Shown here: piece by piece, positions 32,693 to 42,818 of the stretch
How the letters are laid out: each line of letters opens with the position of its first letter
How positions within the stretch are numbered: position 1 is the first letter of the stretch
From: Trypanosoma brucei gambiense DAL972
Taxonomy: Eukaryota > Euglenozoa > Kinetoplastea > Trypanosomatida > Trypanosomatidae
Assembly (NCBI RefSeq): GCF_000210295.1
Contig: NC_026744.1
Location: 806,001 to 870,000, forward strand
Length of the DNA: 64,000 nucleotides
Direction: 5' to 3'
Program-made: the position numbers and the translations under genes
The notes under the pieces: generated by a model
The model's input: the letters and a program-made list of their open reading frames with translations, nothing else
Told to the model about the DNA's origin: nothing
Database searches by the model: none

Positions 32693-33204
32693 CAGCACAT
32701 AAGCGATAAACTCGGCTGTCCCTTCCCCACCCCTTCTATCTGCATGTAATCCTCGGTCCCCAACCACGGTACCGTATGGAAAGTGAAATGGATACTAAAG
32801 GGGAAGGAGGTAGGAGAAATGAAAGGAGGAAACACCTGGCAAGATTTTACAGAAAATTTAAGTGGAGAGAGGAAGCAGTAGCGGACAGTCACTGTATCCT
32901 TCACGAAGTTTGATGGGGAAGGAAATACAAGTAGACGTCACGTAGTATAATACAAAAAAACAATAAAAAGGCAAAAAAACTCCCTGAAGCGCTACTTTTT
33001 CCCGCAGTTGCCCTCACCCACCGGGCGGCCAACCCGCACCCGTGAGGAAGGGCAAAGCAAAGGCGATGATAAAGATGGGAATTTAAAAAAAACACCAACT
33101 CGGCCGCTTCCAACAAGGCACCTCTCAGCGAGCAGATGGAGTTCGTCAACGCATGCGAACCAACTTATAAAGTTCGCGGGGGAAAGTACATTTCCCCATA
33201 TCAC
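32693..33204. other. Intergenic spacer
   Basis: Beyond the PRORP acceptor it holds the probable 3' untranslated region of the polytopic membrane protein gene. Nothing else recognised. Confidence 0.4.
32795..32796 (-). promoter_or_regulatory. Probable trans-splice acceptor AG of the PRORP gene
   Basis: On the minus strand a 35-base pyrimidine-rich stretch ending CTTCCCCTTTAG gives a clear acceptor, about 103 bases before the ATG at 32692. Confidence 0.6.
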
Positions 33205-35205
33205 CTAGAAGAGGGAACATATTCGCTTTTTCACGACGAACACGTAACAGAGTTGTAAAAGCCATAACACCAAGAATAGCAGCGGCACAAAACAGACGAG
33301 TATTTGAAAATGGCGACCGTACTCGGGTGTTTCCCTGTTTTTCGGGCACTCGGGTGGATAGTCCTTCCCCTTGTGCACAACCAAAGCAATTTGAAGGCCC
33401 GTAAGGGGGATTAGTGCCCATGCGATACGAAACACGGTGTGACCGCGAAGCACCAGAAACACAAAAATCGCCACAAAAGACACTATGGACATTGCAGAAA
33501 GCACCATTTTTTCATAGTTGTGACATTGCTTTGCGCTGGTGACCGTCACAACGAATATGAAGACGTTCAACTCGAGAAGAAAGAGCGATGCGGCGTAAAC
33601 CATCCGCAAGAGGGCCGAGTACCGCTGTATGATTCGTTTGCTGTGGAAACTATAGCAAGCGAACCCAAAATTGTTAATTGAGGTCTGCGTCGTAAAGATC
33701 CAGCACAAGCGCAGTAACGCTAACAAGTATGTGGCGCAAACGGCAGTGCTTAGCATACGAAAGGGGTAGCGTTTGTTAAACGCCAACTCGCCGTCCACGG
33801 TGGAAACCAAATACATCTGACACATAAACTGCGGCACCGCCAAACAAAGGCAAAAGCATACGGTAGATAAAACCTGGGCAGCTGTGATGTCATGTATAAT
33901 GTCCACAAATAATCCACCTCTGTTTACAAAACAGTAGCGCACGTAAGTGACGATGCTCACAATGTTGTACAATGGCACCACTGGCAGGACATGAAGATGG
34001 GGTGACGGAAATGGAAATATCACGTTACCAAATACACGGTTACGCTCTCTCGCCCGCATCAAAAGTATCATAGCGATAAGATGTGAAGCATAGCCAGCAC
34101 CGTATACAATGGCCGTGTATAACGCATAATAGCTCTCTGGAGCCGAGGTTAGCCAATGTACCGACACCAGAGCGATCCCCACGTTACAGAGAACCTCTGC
34201 GAGTGCGCTAATCACCATTACAAAAACAGCAAGATGCCACCCACAACATGCGTTGTTCATCCGAATAAAGTGTTTGCTCCCAGTGAACAAGTGTGGGCAT
34301 TCGTACAGGAGTTGAACAAACTCAAAGCCACTGCTCTCTACCACACTGTACTGTTCGGCATCGAGACGCACGAAACGGGGCTTAAATAGTGGGAGCAGGT
34401 ACTCAAACACAGCCTGAGGAACCCGATCAACCTCCGTGGAGATGAGGGCATCGATGCAGCGCTGCAGCTCCTGTTGGACGTTGTAATCGTCCAAGTTGAG
34501 CTTATTTGACTCCAACAACATGCGCACAAGGTAGGGGTTGAGTCGTGCCTCTTTCAGCTCCTCAGCTGTGACAGGGTTCTCAACAGAGCGCCCAGCCAGA
34601 GCTGCTGCAACGAGGTGACCGAAACACTCGTTGGGACTCTTACGGTAGGCCCGCAAAGCAGATGACAAGTCAACCCGTACATCAAGATCCTCCATATCCA
34701 ACTCATCCTCTTCGTCTTCTTCATGGTATAAATAACTATTGTCATCATAAACTAAGCCTCGAGACGCAACCGCACTCCCTGCACCCTGGGGAAAAGGTTC
34801 ACTCAGACGGACAACCTCCAAAATGGGCTCGCTCCCGCTTGCATTAGTAGGCGGCCTGCTTGATCTGTTAGGTTCCAGCATATTTTCCATTACACGATCC
34901 ATGCCCCCCTTGATGTAACGCCATAATCTTGTAGCTACACCCTCTGCCGCGTCATCCTTCGCTGGTGGAGAGGACAACATCTCCGCCGGCGGAGCTATGG
35001 GAACCCAACGGCCGGGTGGTGGTGCGGCAACATTATTCACCGGAGAATCTGGGAGGGGTGAAAGCCCTCTGCTCGAAACCCTGGAGCCGAATCCAGTTTC
35101 TACGCCGGATGAGCAATAACGGTCTAGGTATTCAAATGCACCTGACACGTCGGTGGAAATGTTAGATGGTGACACGCCGGAACCCGCATTATTCCTCCCA
35201 TGCAT
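33205..35205 (-). CDS. Polytopic membrane protein, XK-related-like at best
   Basis: A 666-residue protein. Residues 1-320 are soluble: a Ser/Pro-rich start, a very acidic stretch at 160-178 (HEEDEEDELDMED), and a helical segment. About eight or nine membrane helices follow, near 324-346, 360-384, 404-424, 442-467, 483-503, 535-556, 566-586, 590-609 and 632-657. The fourth helix ends AVPQFMCQMYLV, which recalls the APQ..Q.YI motif in XK-related scramblases, preceded by a loop and HDITAAQ. The match is short and could be coincidence. No signal peptide is visible. The product could be a plasma-membrane or endomembrane transporter, scramblase or other channel-like protein. Confidence 0.8.
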   Translation of the reverse strand: MHGRNNAGSGVSPSNISTDVSGAFEYLDRYCSSGVETGFGSRVSSRGLSPLPDSPVNNVAAPPPGRWVPIAPPAEMLSSPPAKDDAAEGVATRLWRYIKGGMDRVMENMLEPNRSSRPPTNASGSEPILEVVRLSEPFPQGAGSAVASRGLVYDDNSYLYHEEDEEDELDMEDLDVRVDLSSALRAYRKSPNECFGHLVAAALAGRSVENPVTAEELKEARLNPYLVRMLLESNKLNLDDYNVQQELQRCIDALISTEVDRVPQAVFEYLLPLFKPRFVRLDAEQYSVVESSGFEFVQLLYECPHLFTGSKHFIRMNNACCGWHLAVFVMVISALAEVLCNVGIALVSVHWLTSAPESYYALYTAIVYGAGYASHLIAMILLMRARERNRVFGNVIFPFPSPHLHVLPVVPLYNIVSIVTYVRYCFVNRGGLFVDIIHDITAAQVLSTVCFCLCLAVPQFMCQMYLVSTVDGELAFNKRYPFRMLSTAVCATYLLALLRLCWIFTTQTSINNFGFACYSFHSKRIIQRYSALLRMVYAASLFLLELNVFIFVVTVTSAKQCHNYEKMVLSAMSIVSFVAIFVFLVLRGHTVFRIAWALIPLTGLQIALVVHKGKDYPPECPKNRETPEYGRHFQILVCFVPLLFLVLWLLQLCYVFVVKKRICSLF

Positions 35206-35702
35206 TTCTTATACTAGCACCTCTTTCTGTTCGCACCAGCTTATATAGGGGGGATAATGTGATGGTAGGATTCCTTTCCTCCGTATAACCCCGACTTGTT
35301 CCGTCCAGTGTATTCCTTCCTTTTATTCGCAAGAAGGCAACACCCACAATAAAACAAGCCACCAGTGCTCACTTTGGCTTCTGCTTGATGTATTTCATGA
35401 ACAAAAGAGGGTAACCCCTCCAGTTCGTAACAGAAAGAGTTGCCACGAACTATCAGAAAGTAAAGCGTTTAGAAGAACCTGCAAAAAACAAAAATATAAA
35501 AGAGACGCAATTGGAAACAGAGACAGTGCCTACAGTTTTTTAAGAAGCATCTGAGGAACAGCAACGTTATTGTTGAAGGGGGGGAAGAAACAGAGGTTTA
35601 AAAAAGATGGCAAAGTTAGATATTGTGTTTGTAGTGACAGCAGCACCTTTGCGTGGTCAGGAGGAGGGGAAACGGCAATACGAACACGCAGAGCTTCACT
35701 GT

Positions 35703-35754
<52 letters not shown>

Positions 35755-36964
35755 CGTTTATATTTCTCCTTCATATGATATTAGGCTCACACTTTTAAGA
35801 CAGTCTACCTTTAAACACATTTAATATTACCTTCCTTGCGCCGGTGCGACATCTGTGTCAACACTCATTCTGCTTTCACTTCCTTTTCTTAGCATGTGTT
35901 GGCATTTAGTGACTGGTCAAACAGCTTCTCATTGGAAGGAAGAAAATGAAAAGCTGTCGCTTACACGGTGGAGAAAATCGTAAATAACAACCGTTTCGTT
36001 TCCTATGTGTTTAGTCTTCACTCACTTTCATGTTCTTTTTGCTCTTCAATTGCCTTTTCTTCGCTTTCTAGCCTCCGGTATCTTGACTGAGCTATTCAAT
36101 ATGTTATTCGCGATTAGTAGTAACAACGATACCTGAAACAGTGGCAATTAAAAAAAAAAATTGTGTCTCAAGAAACCCACCCTTTCAATCGCTTCTCAGT
36201 CCCTGATTTTCCTCACACCACACACCCCCCCTCCCAAAAAAAATACCTTCTCCTTATTTCGTTTCTCCCTTCCCTCTTTATCCTTTATAATCCCTCTCCT
36301 TATATTATATTGACATGGGTGCATCGTCTATCGTTCCCAAGAAAATAAAAGAGGAACAGCTTCGTTAAAACCCGCTAGACTTCATTCAGGGGGGGGGGGT
36401 CGAAGGAATGCACCCGCTTGTTTTTTTTCTTTTCTTCGAGTGTTATTCTTTCATGATTCATATGCGTGTGCAAAAAGGGGGTTGATGTAGTGATATTCTC
36501 GTCCTTTTGTTTTTTACTTTACTTTTCTTTCCCTGTCCCCTCTCCCCGGTGCATGGCGTCGCCGGGTTCAAAGTACACGAAGAGAGAATTCGAATATCCA
36601 TCCACCCACTCCCGTTACACGGGAGAAGCGCAAAGAACACACTAACAGTAACAACAACATTAGGATTAATCGTCGTCCTATGGTTTTTAAACAACAAAAA
36701 CAAAAAAATCCCCTCCCTCTCCCTCATCCGCACGTACGTATAAAATAGACGTAGATGTGGGGAGAAAAGATACATAAAAAGGGGCGGGAAAGGGACCACA
36801 TAACAGCACCAAGTAAAATGAAAAAAAGAAAGGAAGGAAGGAAGGAACTGTAACGAACGAAAGATAAACTGAGGAAAAAACGAAAACAACGTAGGAATAC
36901 TACGGAGAGGTACGTAATAAAATGGGGAAGGAGGCGGAGGGATCACCGTGAATTCTCCCACACA
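35206..36964. other. Intergenic region with CA microsatellite
   Basis: Expected to hold the 3' untranslated region of PRPP synthetase and the leader of the membrane-protein gene. It contains a CA24 repeat (35706-35753), a poly-G run at about 36391-36399 and a GGAA repeat at about 36831-36845. No gene is supported. Confidence 0.5.
35706..35753. repeat. CA dinucleotide microsatellite
   Basis: A perfect run of about 24 CA units on the plus strand, UG in the transcript. It lies 500 bases upstream of the membrane-protein ATG. Confidence 0.95.
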
Positions 36965-38035
36965 CTATGTGCGGAACAGAGAGGATAACGAGCACTCGAA
37001 ATGAAGATTGTAAATTGCTTGCACGAGGAGTGGCGCTATCGTCAGAACGGTGAGTTTGTTGCACTTTTGCGAGTTGATATTCTGAGCGATAGAGTCTGAC
37101 ACAACGAGTTCAGTGAGCGCATCGCACTGTGAAATGCGCTCACACGCCGGATCGGTGAGGATGCCGTGAGTTGCGCACGCCACCAACCGCAGTGCACCCA
37201 TGTCTCTCAAAAGTTCGCACGCCTTACAAAGTGTTCCAGCGGTGTCTACTATGTCATCCACGATAACGCACGTGTAGCCCTCAACATTCCCCACAGTCTG
37301 CATGGAGTCCACCTTACCGGGGCCGGAGCGGCGTTTGAGGATTGTCACGATGTGACTTGCACCGATACGATCTGCGAGCACATTCGCACGCTCCACACCA
37401 CCTGCATCCGGTGACACAACCACAGTTCTCTCCCGGTCAAACCACGGCTGTCGCATGACATACGTGGCGAATTCTGGAAACATGAGGAGGTTGTCTACCG
37501 GCATGTTGCGGAAGAATCCCTGAATCTGGCCGCAATGCAGGTCGACCGTAACGACACGGTCCACACCCATGCACTGCAAAAGTTGTGCGACAGCTGAGGC
37601 AGAAATGGGGACGCGTGGCTCCGTTTTGCGGTCTTGCCGACTGTAAGCGAAGTAGGGCACAATAGCCGTGATGCGCTTGGCGGAAGAAAGCTTCAAGGTG
37701 TGCACGAGTAATAGAAGCTCCATCATGGCGGTATTGATATCGGTGTGCTCATTTGCTGCAATGGGTTGGAGAATGAAACAGTCATCGCCACGGACATCAT
37801 CTACCACCTTGATGTTCAACTCACCATTTGCGAAGCGCTTGATCTCTGTCCGGCAGAGGTCAACCTTGAGATATTTCGCCACACTCTCCGATAGGGCATA
37901 GTTTGCCGTGCCGGATATGACGCGAATACGGTAGGATGTCTCCACCTGCGGCTTGCGGTGTTCACGGTAAAAATATGTCTCACCAGCAGCGACACGCTGG
38001 GCCTTTGGCGTAAGGGCGTCGGCTTGCCCCTGCAT
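36965..38035 (-). CDS. PRPS: Ribose-phosphate pyrophosphokinase (PRPP synthetase)
   Basis: A 356-residue class I PRPP synthetase, which makes phosphoribosyl pyrophosphate from ribose 5-phosphate and ATP for nucleotide synthesis and salvage. Visible motifs: RFANGELNIKV (68-78), PYFAYSRQDRK (127-137, ATP site), DLHCGQIQGFF (165-175, metal/ATP), SPDAGGVERA, KRRSGPGKVDSM (catalytic flexible loop) and VDDIVDTAGTLC (259-270, PRPP loop). The frame is open upstream to 38305 with a hydrophobic sequence that lacks family similarity. The minus-strand acceptor AATAAG at 38081-38082 lies 46 bases before the chosen ATG and makes that extension unlikely. The protein ends SSLFRT, so no C-terminal glycosomal signal is visible; cytosolic location is likely but a N-terminal PTS2-like signal cannot be excluded. 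Confidence 0.95.
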   Translation of the reverse strand: MQGQADALTPKAQRVAAGETYFYREHRKPQVETSYRIRVISGTANYALSESVAKYLKVDLCRTEIKRFANGELNIKVVDDVRGDDCFILQPIAANEHTDINTAMMELLLLVHTLKLSSAKRITAIVPYFAYSRQDRKTEPRVPISASAVAQLLQCMGVDRVVTVDLHCGQIQGFFRNMPVDNLLMFPEFATYVMRQPWFDRERTVVVSPDAGGVERANVLADRIGASHIVTILKRRSGPGKVDSMQTVGNVEGYTCVIVDDIVDTAGTLCKACELLRDMGALRLVACATHGILTDPACERISQCDALTELVVSDSIAQNINSQKCNKLTVLTIAPLLVQAIYNLHFECSLSSLFRT

Positions 38036-39099
38036 GTTTGAAATTGCGCGCGAGGGACTCTGTCTAACGTAACCCAATTTCTTATTATCACAACGGTCAA
38101 GTCGGTAAACAAAATTTATAATGAGGAGAGGCAAGAACCAAATGGGATATGCAGGTAATGAGAGAACGAAAGTAACAGCAAAGAAGGCATATAAAGCAAA
38201 AGGGCAAAAACACGAATCGCACTGAAGTAAGTTGGGGAGCGAAAAGAGAAAGAGAGATAGAGACGTGCGAAATGCATGGCACAACCCATACATATTTTGC
38301 AGCAACAGACAATCCCTTCCTTTGGCAACCCCTTGACTCTTTATAATGCCTGCGAGTCAATAGTGATTTTTTTTCCCCGGAGAAAGAGAACAATATACCA
38401 AAAATGTCAAAAAAAAAATCCGTATTGCTTTTTTTTGTTCCAAAGAAAACCTCTTTCTATTTCTGATTTATAATTACATATATATGTTTAAAAAAAATGA
38501 GGAAAAGATGATAAAGCTATTCTCAGTTCGTCATGCGTAAATCCCTACAAAAAAAAAAAATGGCCTCCTTTGAGTTTCTGCACAACCGCACGGAAAACCA
38601 GGAACCAAGCAAAATAAGATAAAATAAACAAAATGGTAACCGTGGAAACAGCTTCACTTATCTTCATATAGGGATCGACACCCGCGAACTCTTCACCCCT
38701 CCTCTACTGTGCAAACACGTAAACGGTTACGATAGATAGGACTGTTACTAACAGTAGTTGGTTCTCAAAAGGAAAAAAAACACGAAAACTAATACATGTC
38801 AAGACGGTAACGCCACCATTGAGGGATGGTTTCTCACCGGGTAGCATCCCAACACGGATCCAAAAATTCCGGGTTATGAAGTAGTAGGAGAGAAGTAAGG
38901 AACAGAAGACAATGGAATAAACAGAAATGGAATTAAAGAGAAAGCAGTTATCACGGGTGAAAATAAAAACAATAATAATAATAGTGACAACAACAGTATT
39001 GGGTGAGTGAGTGGGTGCCCAGCAAACGTTTCTTCAGTTCATCGAAACGCCTCCCACTACAGCGCCAAAGCGTCTGCTATAATGGAGTTAGTGAGACTG
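38036..39099. other. Intergenic region
   Basis: Leader of PRPP synthetase and probable 3' untranslated region of the small-gene candidate at 39100. Contains A-rich blocks and a small AAT tract near 38973-38984. No gene supported. Confidence 0.4.
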
Positions 39100-39492
39100 T
39101 TAATGCAGAAACCGCATGCGAAGCCTCACAGCTGGATTCGATACATTGAATTGCTCGTCTGTCATAAGTTGTCGGGCCCCTTCACCCATTTTCGGTACAT
39201 CCAACGGGTGCCGCTTTTCCAACACCACCCGCTGCGCCTCCAGTTGGGTCTCATGGGCCTCACGTAAAAGTCTGCAACAGCCACATCCACTCACGCACTG
39301 CGGTCCACACTGCCGCAGCCTACGTCCCATCCTCTTACTTTCACCTAGTCGATGTGACGCTAAAAATAGTAATGATGCCGTTCGGATACAAAGAATAACC
39401 AACACATAAGCCGAAAGGGGAAAACGATAAAAATATCGAAATGTGAGAAGTGAAGATGGAAACCCGGTAGTCGCGGAAACAGACACAAACAT
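39100..39492 (-). CDS. Candidate small membrane protein
   Basis: A possible 130-residue protein from the ATG at 39490-39492. The reading frame is open further up to 39687 but that part is low-complexity. The start is preceded on the minus strand by CTTTACTCTTTCTGTTG and an AG at about 39575-39576, leaving a leader of some 80 bases. A hydrophobic helix lies near residues 26-50 (SAYVLVILCIRTASLLFLAS). A Cys cluster follows (CGPQCVSGCGCC), then a charged helical tail of normal composition. It fills an otherwise unusually long gap. No family recognised; this could still be chance. Confidence 0.45.
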   Translation of the reverse strand: MFVSVSATTGFPSSLLTFRYFYRFPLSAYVLVILCIRTASLLFLASHRLGESKRMGRRLRQCGPQCVSGCGCCRLLREAHETQLEAQRVVLEKRHPLDVPKMGEGARQLMTDEQFNVSNPAVRLRMRFLH

Positions 39493-40012
39493 CGCTTCAG
39501 CAGCGACAACTGTAGAAGGGAATGTAGACGGGGTACTTAAAGGATGTGAACTCCAAAGATGAATTCGCCTCCAGCTCACACAACAACAGAAAGAGTAAAG
39601 ACCGTATGGCGGCACCCTCTCGATAAATAAAACAAAACAAAAAAATAAACAATGTGTGGGGGAATGCTTACTTATTTCGCTAAGCATGCGGACAACTAAA
39701 AGAATGAATAAATGAATGAATGAAGAGAGAGAGAATTTCGTTTCCCTCCTGAGTTACCCTCCTAGGGCAAAACAAGGTAAACTAACTGAAAAAATATACG
39801 ATCAATGCATACACACAATGAAACCGAGAGGTAAGATTTTGAACGTCTTGACGAAAAGACGGCGGGTAAGTTGCCCGCTTGCACGACAGTTACCAACCAC
39901 CATCACATTTTGCTGGAAGGTGACAGTTCCCTTCGCATTCCCAATCTCGTGGATGCGCACCAACACTAATGGCAATGAGGTCATATTACGACACATTAGA
40001 ATGATGTCGTCA
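39493..40012. other. Intergenic spacer
   Basis: Leader of the small candidate and probable 3' untranslated region of the hypothetical gene at 40013. GAAT repeats lie near 39702-39722. Confidence 0.4.
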
Positions 40013-41092
40013 CTAAAGGGCCCATCTAAATACCATACCAATATCGGACGATTGGGAGGAAAAGGGAGAGGAAGGGGTTGAAGAAGCCCTGAGACGTGAG
40101 GGCCCTACCCCATCGGAGCGCAACCCCCGAAGTACGTTTGTGCTCAAAGGAATAATCTCTGGTGACGCCACACCGCTCGCTGCAACCACATCCCATTCGC
40201 CGCTATCAGAACTGAAGTAAAGGGAAGTAAAGGACGAGCAGTGGCTCAAATGCGCGTCAACAATGTTTCCCTCATCCCCTTGCTCAGAAGACCATGCGAA
40301 CTCCTCCGCCCGTGCGAAGAGTTTGGCCTGTTCAGCCAAGGCATACTCGAAGTAGCGCACACGGTCAGTGTATTCCCCTTGCTCCACCGCGCTCCGCATA
40401 ACTTCTTCCCCTTCTGCTAAGTCATTGAACGGACTATTTAGGTCGGCAATCTTTCCGTGGCTCCTGCACGCCGCCCCCGCACGTTCCACTGTAGCGGAAC
40501 CAACCACTGTTGTGCAAATACGAGGCTGGGTGCGAACACCTTTCTTAGAGCACATGGACACCGAGAGCGAGTTGTAAGCACCCGCTTCAGCGCTGCTACG
40601 ACTTGCCAGTGACGACCCAGATTCCTCCCAGTGGTCAGTTTCTAAAGGGGCAACATCATTCTTCATATCCCTCATAACATCACTATGCAACACCTCGCTG
40701 AGCCCCACATCAGTTTCCATACGACAAGGCTGCTCTGGGAATCCGGCTGCAGTTTGCTCCAGCACCACTAAGGCTTTCTTACTGCTCCCATCTCGATGTA
40801 CTTGCTGAGGAGACTTTAGATGCGGCTCACGTGCCTGGAGGTGATTATTGAGGATGTCTCGGCTGTGCTCCAGAAGCGTACGAAGAGACACAGCCATTTG
40901 GCGTGGAACGGAGACGGTGTTGACGCTTCTCTCTGCAACGAGTATGGCTTCCTCAAGCTCAAACACGTCGGTTGACCTCAATGCCTCCTGTAGCTTCCTC
41001 ATAGCGTTCAACGGCGAAAATAATGCATCTTTGCTGCCGTTGCTACGTTCGTCGTTTCGCAACCCTCCTGCCAAGTTAGTCTTGCACTCCAT
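40013..41092 (-). CDS. Hypothetical low-complexity protein
   Basis: A 359-residue protein starting at the first ATG; the frame opens at a TTG at 41113. Two helical segments (about 30-80, SPLNAMRKLQEALRSTDVFE, and about 240-275, TDRVRYFEYALAEQAKLFAR) flank a Ser/Gly/Ala-rich middle. The C-terminal 60 residues are Ser-rich. There is no membrane segment. The second helical block recalls MIT-type helices but is too short to call. I do not recognise a family. Confidence 0.6.
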   Translation of the reverse strand: MECKTNLAGGLRNDERSNGSKDALFSPLNAMRKLQEALRSTDVFELEEAILVAERSVNTVSVPRQMAVSLRTLLEHSRDILNNHLQAREPHLKSPQQVHRDGSSKKALVVLEQTAAGFPEQPCRMETDVGLSEVLHSDVMRDMKNDVAPLETDHWEESGSSLASRSSAEAGAYNSLSVSMCSKKGVRTQPRICTTVVGSATVERAGAACRSHGKIADLNSPFNDLAEGEEVMRSAVEQGEYTDRVRYFEYALAEQAKLFARAEEFAWSSEQGDEGNIVDAHLSHCSSFTSLYFSSDSGEWDVVAASGVASPEIIPLSTNVLRGLRSDGVGPSRLRASSTPSSPFSSQSSDIGMVFRWAL

Positions 41093-41681
41093 CGGCTGTT
41101 GAACCAGTGACAAAACTCAGCGGGTTTCCTAGGGGGGAAATTGATGGAAAAGAAACAACGGAGGTTAAGTAAACTTAAAAATAACCTTTTGACGAAATAA
41201 TAAGCCTGTTCCACCGTGAACAAAGAGCAAACGATCGTTTAAAATAGTAAAAATGTTGTCAGTCGAGAAAACAGGCGCCGAGGATTCGAAAGGGTGTCGA
41301 CGTGCATCGCCCTTTGACTGAACGGTGGTCCAAAAAGAGTGGTGCGACGCAGAATTACCATGGGGTGGGAGGCAAACGCGTGTAGAAGGAGGGATCGAAA
41401 AGGCAAGCACACTTCCCACCATCACTTAAGAGTCTTTGAAGTGTGACAGCGAGGTCAACGCGCACGCTGCAAAGTGTGTGCCGCGCAATTTTGGTCCCCC
41501 ATTTCATTATTTAGATTATCCAAAAACAGCCAGATGAATTTGCACACGAGTAAATCCCCTAAAAAAGGTATGGTTCCGTGCTTATCCCTCCACAGGCGGT
41601 GCTGAAAGGGTTATTAAACCAATGGCATTTCCCATTCGACAAATCGTCACACGGCCCACGTTCATTTAACTCACGATGATG
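41093..41681. other. Intergenic spacer
   Basis: Untranslated sequence between SND3 and the hypothetical gene; nothing else recognised. Confidence 0.4.
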
Positions 41682-42224
41682 CTACTGGCCTTTCCTGCCC
41701 TTGGTACCATTCTGCCCCGAGAGGAACTTGTCCTGTTCTTCCCGCGCCAGGCCAAACATCTCTCTCATCCACTCCACCGTGGCCACCTCATCCTTCCATG
41801 GCCTTACGAGCGGTCCTTCTTCCTTGAATCCTCGCAGGTACAGCTGCGTAACGGGGGCATTCCAAGCCACGATAGGGTTTGTAACGCACTGGACTAGAAG
41901 CACAAGAGGCATCTCCCACCGCAAAGCAACAAAGAGTCCAATACAAACGGGAAGCATCATTTTCAGAAAAAACATCTCGCGCCACTTTCCAAAGTCGTAG
42001 TCTGATACCGTCATGCGTTCCCACTCACCAGTGTACGTATCCTTCACCTGCAGCATTCGTGTGTCCTTGGTATCCCAAATACGAGAAAACATGTAGATCA
42101 TTACCGCAGCGAGCACTGCGTGCACTGAGTAGAACATGTATTGAACAACCGACTGCACTTCTGGATCTGTTTTGTCAATACTCCAGCCCGTTACCATAAC
42201 GAGTCCTATTAGTATAATGTTCAT
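41682..42224 (-). CDS. SND3: PHO88/SND3-family ER membrane protein
   Basis: A 180-residue protein from the first ATG. It matches the PHO88/SND3 family: an N-terminal helix (MNIILIGLVMVTGW), DPEVQSVVQYMFYSVHAVL, a second helix, TVSDYDFGKWREMF and a third hydrophobic section ending in the conserved region AWNAPVTQLYLRG. In yeast, SND3 is an ER membrane component of the SRP-independent targeting route. A Lys/Gly-rich C-terminal tail follows. The function in trypanosomes is by homology. Confidence 0.85.
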   Translation of the reverse strand: MNIILIGLVMVTGWSIDKTDPEVQSVVQYMFYSVHAVLAAVMIYMFSRIWDTKDTRMLQVKDTYTGEWERMTVSDYDFGKWREMFFLKMMLPVCIGLFVALRWEMPLVLLVQCVTNPIVAWNAPVTQLYLRGFKEEGPLVRPWKDEVATVEWMREMFGLAREEQDKFLSGQNGTKGRKGQ

Positions 42225-42818
42225 GATTTGACGCAAAACTCAACACCCAATAGATACGCTAACAGAGACAACTTTGCGAGCTTTAAGCTCCCTCAAAGTT
42301 CTTCGCTCTTGCTGTGTTGCTCAAATCTTCTCAGTTACGCTGCGACACTTGTAATTCCCTCTTCGGTGGGTTATGAATCTCTACTGGTGAAATAAACCGC
42401 AGTGCGCAGCCGATAAACACAATCCACAAAGAAAGAAGGCGAAAAGAAGGGGTTATGGTACCACAACGCGCAGACAACATGGTAACGGTAAGAGACAATG
42501 AGTGAGGAATTTAGCCCCGTGTGTTTGAGGGAATATCGTTGTAAAATGGCTGTTCAACGGGGGAAACCAGAGGTGACTACAACATAAGCACCCCGGAAGT
42601 TTCACTGCAGGATGCATTCCTGTCCTCCTCAACCCCCTTAAGGAAAACACACATTTGTGTGGTGGTCTGTGCTGCAGCAGGCATTTTCATTTTATCCTTA
42701 CCAGTGCTTCCCTTCTCGTCACCAGCATTTCTTTATTTCCCACATTCATTTACCTTTTTGTTTTTACTCGATTCATTTTTCCTCCCCCCTTCCTACTCCT
42801 TATTCACTCTCGTCACCA
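42225..42818. other. Intergenic spacer
   Basis: Contains plus-strand T-rich tracts (about 42680-42800) that would be purine-rich in the transcript. No gene is supported. Confidence 0.4.

Noticed and set aside
36458..36961. 167-codon minus-strand frame downstream of PRPS
   Set aside because: Phe/Pro/Ser-rich translation of a T/C-rich 3' flank; no domain or plausible start context.
38036..38305. Hydrophobic N-terminal extension of PRPP synthetase
   Set aside because: It begins at a non-ATG codon region without family similarity, and a pyrimidine tract with AG at 38081-38082 lies inside it.
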